Below, piece after piece: positions 60,666 through 64,000 of a DNA stretch of 64,000 nucleotides. Below the pieces are notes generated by a model that worked only from the letters and a program-made list of their open reading frames with translations, had not been told where the DNA came from and searched no databases. Position 1 is the first letter of the stretch; the number at the start of each line of letters is the position of its first letter. The stretch lies in contig JAUIEJ010000005.1 of the NCBI GenBank assembly GCA_030428885.1, positions 248,001-312,000 on the forward strand, in the 5' to 3' direction. This stretch comes from Gemmatimonadota bacterium (GTDB lineage: Bacteria; Gemmatimonadota; Gemmatimonadetes; Longimicrobiales; Gaopeijiaceae). The position numbers and the translations under genes are program-made.

Positions 60666-60889
60666 CACGCCCTTCGTCCCCCTCATCCGCGTTCCCATTC
60701 GTGGATCCGCCCCTCGTCCCGACCCCATCCCCTTTGGTGAGATGCCCCCGGCACAGGCGAGGTTGCATCTGCTTCGACCGTACGGTTTCCCGCTTCACGG
60801 GTTTCTGTACGGGGCCCGACGCCCCATCATGGGCGCGGTTCCGCCCCCCTGGGCCCGATCGTCCCCCCCATCCCACAGCGAGGACACGC
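60666..60889. other. Divergent intergenic region with a 35-base inverted repeat
   Basis: This 224-base gap separates the DUF5916 and DapF-like starts. Its only distinct element is CCGTAC at 60778-60783 with GTACGG at 60807-60812, enclosing a small CCCG/CGGG stem. It could be a binding site or transcript structure. I see no convincing -35/-10 pair and no coding frame. Confidence 0.3.
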
Positions 60890-61837
60890 GTGCGTCGCGA
60901 CGCCGAACACGAACGCCCCGGAGTGGGCCGGGCCTTCTACAAGGGCCACGGCCTGGGCAACGACTATCTGGTCGTGGACGAGGGGACCGCGTGGCGGGCC
61001 ACCTCGGCGGCCGTGCCCCAGGTGTGTCACCGCTGGGAGGGGGTGGGCGCCGACGGAATCGTGGTGGTCTTGAGGGGCTCGGGGACGCCCGTGCGCCTCC
61101 GCATGTTCAACCCCGACGGCTCGGAGTTCGAGCGCAGCGGAAACGGGCTGCGGATCGTGGCCTCCTACCTCTTCCGAACGGGGCGGGTGGGGTCGGAACC
61201 CTTCGAGGTGGAGGTGGGGGGGGATCGGATCCGGATGCAGGTCCACGGCGCCGACGGCCGGGGAGAGTACGACGTGTCGGTGGACATGGGCCGGGCTCGC
61301 CTGGGGCCCGAGGCCGTGGAGGCCGACGCCGAGGTGGACGTCGGCGATGGACGCCTGCTCCTCACCGACGTGGGGGGGCTCCTGGGTACGCTGGTCTCGG
61401 TGGGCAATCCCCACTGTGTGGTCTTCGGCGAAGGGGAGCCGTGGCGCGCCCTGGAGCGGGAGGCCCTGGATCGATTGGGCCCGGCCCTCACGGCCCACCC
61501 CGCCTTCGCCCGGGGCGTCAACGTCCAGCTCGCCCGGATCCTGGCCACCGACCGCATCGAGTTCCTGGTCTGGGAGCGGGGGGTGGGGCACACCACCGCG
61601 TCGGGCACCAGCGCCTGCGCCGTGGCTGTGGCCGCAGTGGCGTCGGGACGCCTCCCCCCGGGGGAGAAGACCCTGGTCATGGAGGGGGGCACGCTCCGGG
61701 TCCGGGTCGGAGCGGATCTGGACGTGGTGCTGCGAGGGCCGGTCCGGGCGGTATGCGACGGCGAACTCGACGCCGGCTTCGTCCGGGTGTTGGGCGGGGG
61801 TCGGTTGCCCGACCCCGAGGGTGGCTCGCCCGGCTAG
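60890..61837 (+). CDS. Diaminopimelate-epimerase homologue with both catalytic cysteines replaced by serine
   Basis: A 315-residue DapF-fold protein starting at GTG 60890. Family signatures are KGHGLGNDYLVVD (about 18-30), GVGADGIVVV, MFNPDGSEFER, VGNPHCVVF, and VWERGVGHT. The two proton-transfer cysteines of DapF lie in xCGNG and ACGxG; here they read RSGNGLR (S83) and TASGTSACA (S238). Two cysteines normally act as the acid-base pair, so standard epimerase activity would be much reduced. It may belong to a serine subgroup often annotated as DapF, with a different substrate. Its TAG stop shares CTAG with the opposing lptG stop. Confidence 0.7.
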   Translation: MRRDAEHERPGVGRAFYKGHGLGNDYLVVDEGTAWRATSAAVPQVCHRWEGVGADGIVVVLRGSGTPVRLRMFNPDGSEFERSGNGLRIVASYLFRTGRVGSEPFEVEVGGDRIRMQVHGADGRGEYDVSVDMGRARLGPEAVEADAEVDVGDGRLLLTDVGGLLGTLVSVGNPHCVVFGEGEPWRALEREALDRLGPALTAHPAFARGVNVQLARILATDRIEFLVWERGVGHTTASGTSACAVAVAAVASGRLPPGEKTLVMEGGTLRVRVGADLDVVLRGPVRAVCDGELDAGFVRVLGGGRLPDPEGGSPG

Positions 61838-62907
61838 GTCCGCACCCGCGTCAGGAGAACCACGCCCGCCGCGGCGAAGAGCATGTTGGGAATCCAGGCG
61901 GCCCACACCGGGGGGATGACGCCCGCCGCCCCGAAGGCGCCGGAGACCTTCATGAGCAGGACGTAGGCGATGGTGGTGCCCAGGGAGATGCCGATGCCGT
62001 AGGCCGCTCCCCCCCGCTTCGCGCTGGTCGCCAGGGGCGTGCCCAGGAGAATGATGACCAGGGTGGCCACGGGAATGGCGAGCTTCTGCTCCTTCTTGGT
62101 GCGGAGGTCACCGGACTTCCCGCCCCCCCGCTCCACGATGCGGGCCTGGCGCTCCAACTCGTCGTAGGTGAGCTCCTCGGGCTCCCGCACTTCCTCCATG
62201 AGCTGCTCGGGCTGTTCCACCAGACCGGGGATCCGCAGCTTGCGGAATCGGCTGGACGATTCGACGCCGTCGGGCCAGATCCGGCGGAAGGTCCCGTTCT
62301 CGAACTCCCACCGCGCCTCGTCCGGCAGCCAGACCGCCCGCTCCACCTCGGCGTGGATGGCCACCGAGTCGGGCCCCCGGCCCGGGTGGTGGATTCCCAC
62401 GCCGCTCATGCGGGGTCGCAGGGTCTCGAGGCGCTGGACGGCCAGAAGGAGCCCGTCTTCGGTCTGGTACACGAAATCGCTCCGCCACTCCCGGCTCAGG
62501 TCCCGGTTCTCCAGGATGGCCGTGGCCTTCCGCTTGCTCAGGGGCACGAGGTCGGTGGTGACGAGGGCGGCGGCCGTGAGCCCCCCGCCCAGGATCAGGA
62601 TGGGAAGCACCAGCCGATGGAACGACACGCCGCCGGCCTTCGCCGCCACGATCTCCCGGTGGGTCGTCATGGCGTGGACGGTGAAGACCGCCGCGATGAG
62701 GCCCGCCATGGGAAACGACCACTGGAAGTATTCCGGCAGGTTGAAGAAGTACCCCCGGGCGATCTCGGCCAGGGAGAGTTCGGCGTCCAGGTAGTCGTCG
62801 AGCTTCTCGGTGAGGTTGCCCAGGATGAAGAGGGGCGGTGTGGCCAGGATCGAGACCAGGAAGAGCCGCAGGAAGGTGAAGGCCACCAGGCGGTCGAGAA
62901 TCTTCAC
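61834..62907 (-). CDS. lptG: LPS export permease LptG
   Basis: A 357-residue YjgP/YjgQ-family permease that, with LptF and LptB, extracts lipopolysaccharide from the inner membrane toward LptC/A. It has a first helix pair (FLRLFLVSILATPPLFIL), a conserved MTTHREIVAAKAGGVSFHRLVLPIL coupling segment, a periplasmic beta-jellyroll (about 130-265) and C-terminal helices (KLAIPVATLVIILLGTPLA). Its GTG start overlaps the lptF stop (GTGA), and gene order on the minus strand is lptF then lptG, as in other bacteria. The assignment to G rather than F rests on gene order and the C-terminal features. Confidence 0.9.
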   Translation of the reverse strand: MKILDRLVAFTFLRLFLVSILATPPLFILGNLTEKLDDYLDAELSLAEIARGYFFNLPEYFQWSFPMAGLIAAVFTVHAMTTHREIVAAKAGGVSFHRLVLPILILGGGLTAAALVTTDLVPLSKRKATAILENRDLSREWRSDFVYQTEDGLLLAVQRLETLRPRMSGVGIHHPGRGPDSVAIHAEVERAVWLPDEARWEFENGTFRRIWPDGVESSSRFRKLRIPGLVEQPEQLMEEVREPEELTYDELERQARIVERGGGKSGDLRTKKEQKLAIPVATLVIILLGTPLATSAKRGGAAYGIGISLGTTIAYVLLMKVSGAFGAAGVIPPVWAAWIPNMLFAAAGVVLLTRVRT

Positions 62908-64000
62908 GCCGACGCCTCCCCGCCGCTGGGGGCCTGCCGCCGCCCGAAGAGCCGCCCCGCCGCCGAGCGGAGGGAGTAGAGCAGATCGTCCCAGCCGCCG
63001 CCCCGCATGGTCGCCGTCTCCTTCCCCATGTTCTTGGCGAACCACAGGCCCAGGATCGTGAAGATCACGTTGGGCGTCCACATGGTGACCACCGGCGGCG
63101 CCACGCCCCGGTCCGCCAGATCCTCTCCGCTGATGAGCCCCACCCAGTAGATGGCGAAGATCACCGACGAGGCGGCGATGACCATGCCCAGTCCCCCCCG
63201 GGGGAAACGAATGGCCAGGGGCACGCCCAGGAGCACGAACACGATGCAGGCGAAGGCCAGGGTGTACTTCTTGTGGATCTCCACCTCGTAGCGGTGGACC
63301 CGCTGCACCGTGGACGCCACCTGCTGGGCCTGGGTGTTGGCGGCCTGCAGGGCCCGGTAGGTGACCTGGTCCCGCACCATGATTTCCCGGGGCGGTCCCG
63401 GTTGGGGACGGGCCGCCGAGATCAGGGTCTCGGCCGACGCCGAGTCGGCCACCGGACGTCCCAGGGCCAGTCGCACCGTCTCCTGGGTGCGTTCCAGACT
63501 CCGGGCCCGGTGTTCCTCGCCCTGGACCCGGGCGCTGTCCACCTGCGCCCCCAGCATGCCGATGGTCATTTCCCGGTCGCCCCGCTGGGCCGCCGAGAGG
63601 TTGCGCTCCATGGCGTTGCCCACGCCGCGGAACGGCACGATCTGCTTGGCGAAGTCCACGGCCTGGAAGGCTCCGGGTCGATCGTAGTCCGTCTCGTAGA
63701 CCACCCCATCGTACAGCGTCAGAAAGAGATCGGTGCGATCGGCGTTCATCTGCATGTAGGCACTGTCGGCGTACGTCACCCGTCGCCGCAGCATGTTCGA
63801 CGCCGGAATGATCCAGACGTCGCCCAGGGTGCTGGTGGCGTTGTCGATGGTGGCGGCCCGCAGGTACACCACCTCTCCGCTCTCCTGGGACTGGATCCGG
63901 TTCATGACCTGCTCGCGCAGGGTGAAGGTCGGACTCTTGCGGTTGATATCGAGCAGGAGGTTCTTTAGGCGATGATTGGCCTCCGGGAGCACCTGATCGT
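62904..64000 (-). CDS. lptF: LPS export permease LptF, C-terminal part
   Basis: The frame is open at the right edge, and GTG 63992 lies inside it, so the gene begins beyond the window. The visible 365 residues start in the periplasmic domain (VLPEANHRLKNLLLDI, typical of LptF/LptG) and continue into an unusually long central region with NAMERNLSAAQRGDREMTIGMLGAQVDSARVQGEEHRARSLERTQ, then helices KYTLAFACIVFVLLGVPLAI and further segments. The central Gln/Glu/Arg-rich helical stretch (about 120-215 of the visible part) has no counterpart that I recall in E. coli LptF. LptG is coupled to it. Confidence 0.88.
   Translation of the reverse strand, partial: DQVLPEANHRLKNLLLDINRKSPTFTLREQVMNRIQSQESGEVVYLRAATIDNATSTLGDVWIIPASNMLRRRVTYADSAYMQMNADRTDLFLTLYDGVVYETDYDRPGAFQAVDFAKQIVPFRGVGNAMERNLSAAQRGDREMTIGMLGAQVDSARVQGEEHRARSLERTQETVRLALGRPVADSASAETLISAARPQPGPPREIMVRDQVTYRALQAANTQAQQVASTVQRVHRYEVEIHKKYTLAFACIVFVLLGVPLAIRFPRGGLGMVIAASSVIFAIYWVGLISGEDLADRGVAPPVVTMWTPNVIFTILGLWFAKNMGKETATMRGGGWDDLLYSLRSAAGRLFGRRQAPSGGEASA

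Noticed and set aside
57861-60740. 959-residue plus-strand frame opposite the DUF5916 gene
   Set aside because: Antisense shadow; the minus-strand frame has signal peptide, CBM9-like and DUF5916 features.

Overview
The window is a very GC-rich (roughly 70%), densely packed bacterial chromosome segment with 59 protein genes, two of them cut by the window edges. There is no rRNA, tRNA, insertion sequence, phage or CRISPR array. The gene content is that of a diderm: LptF/LptG, a TonB-dependent receptor, a DUF5916 barrel, a DUF481 barrel and pseudopilins. The mix of families, the compact operons and the many starts without a Shine-Dalgarno sequence fit Gemmatimonadota. That assignment is inference; no marker gene here proves it.

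Layout. 1-21976 (+): DUF481 barrel end, MetP-type sodium symporter, zincin, endonuclease III, HD protein, secreted M6 metalloprotease with a coupled lipoprotein, a MetS-like micropeptide, carB, a GspG-like pseudopilin next to an HD-GYP sensor, HDAC-family deacetylase, CcmH-like protein, methyltransferase, M24 peptidase, priA and an HNH nuclease. 21959-31641 (-): AI-2E-family permease, phospholipase D family protein, a six-gene minor-pseudopilin cluster behind a probable sigma-54 promoter, and an ADP-forming acyl-CoA synthetase. 31715-38699 (+): PTPS-like protein with a coupled unknown partner, an unannotated 62-residue gene with its own operator-like repeats and terminator, then an envelope-stress block (Spy-like protein, ECF sigma, anti-sigma, second small periplasmic protein, MacA/MacB-type exporter). 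38808-41244 (-): a second ECF sigma / zinc anti-sigma / PDZ protein operon. 41393-48871 (mixed strands): threonine synthase, a small envelope protein, phosphodiester glycosidase, TonB receptor coupled to a DUF1028 hydrolase, and aminopeptidase P. 48876-60665 (-): the methionine operon (metH, a homocysteine methyltransferase/MTHFR fusion and a separate MTHFR), then YdeI-like, luciferase-like and DUF5916 genes. 60890-64000: a DapF homologue and the convergent lptG-lptF pair.

How parts work together. The 180-base leader of metH folds as a SAM-II riboswitch, so SAM probably controls all three methionine/folate genes at once. The two ECF modules flanking the MacAB-type exporter look like an envelope-stress neighbourhood. 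The pseudopilin genes at 24.5-29.3 kb form one coupled unit, with two uncharacterised helical proteins at its end.

Most worth following up: the SAM-II element with an extra L3 hairpin; the 62-residue gene at 32783; the DapF homologue with serine at both catalytic cysteine positions; the PTPS homologue without its catalytic cysteine; the MetS-like micropeptide lying 5.7 kb from its presumed transporter; and TANNNT promoter boxes six or seven bases before start codons, which suggest leaderless transcripts.
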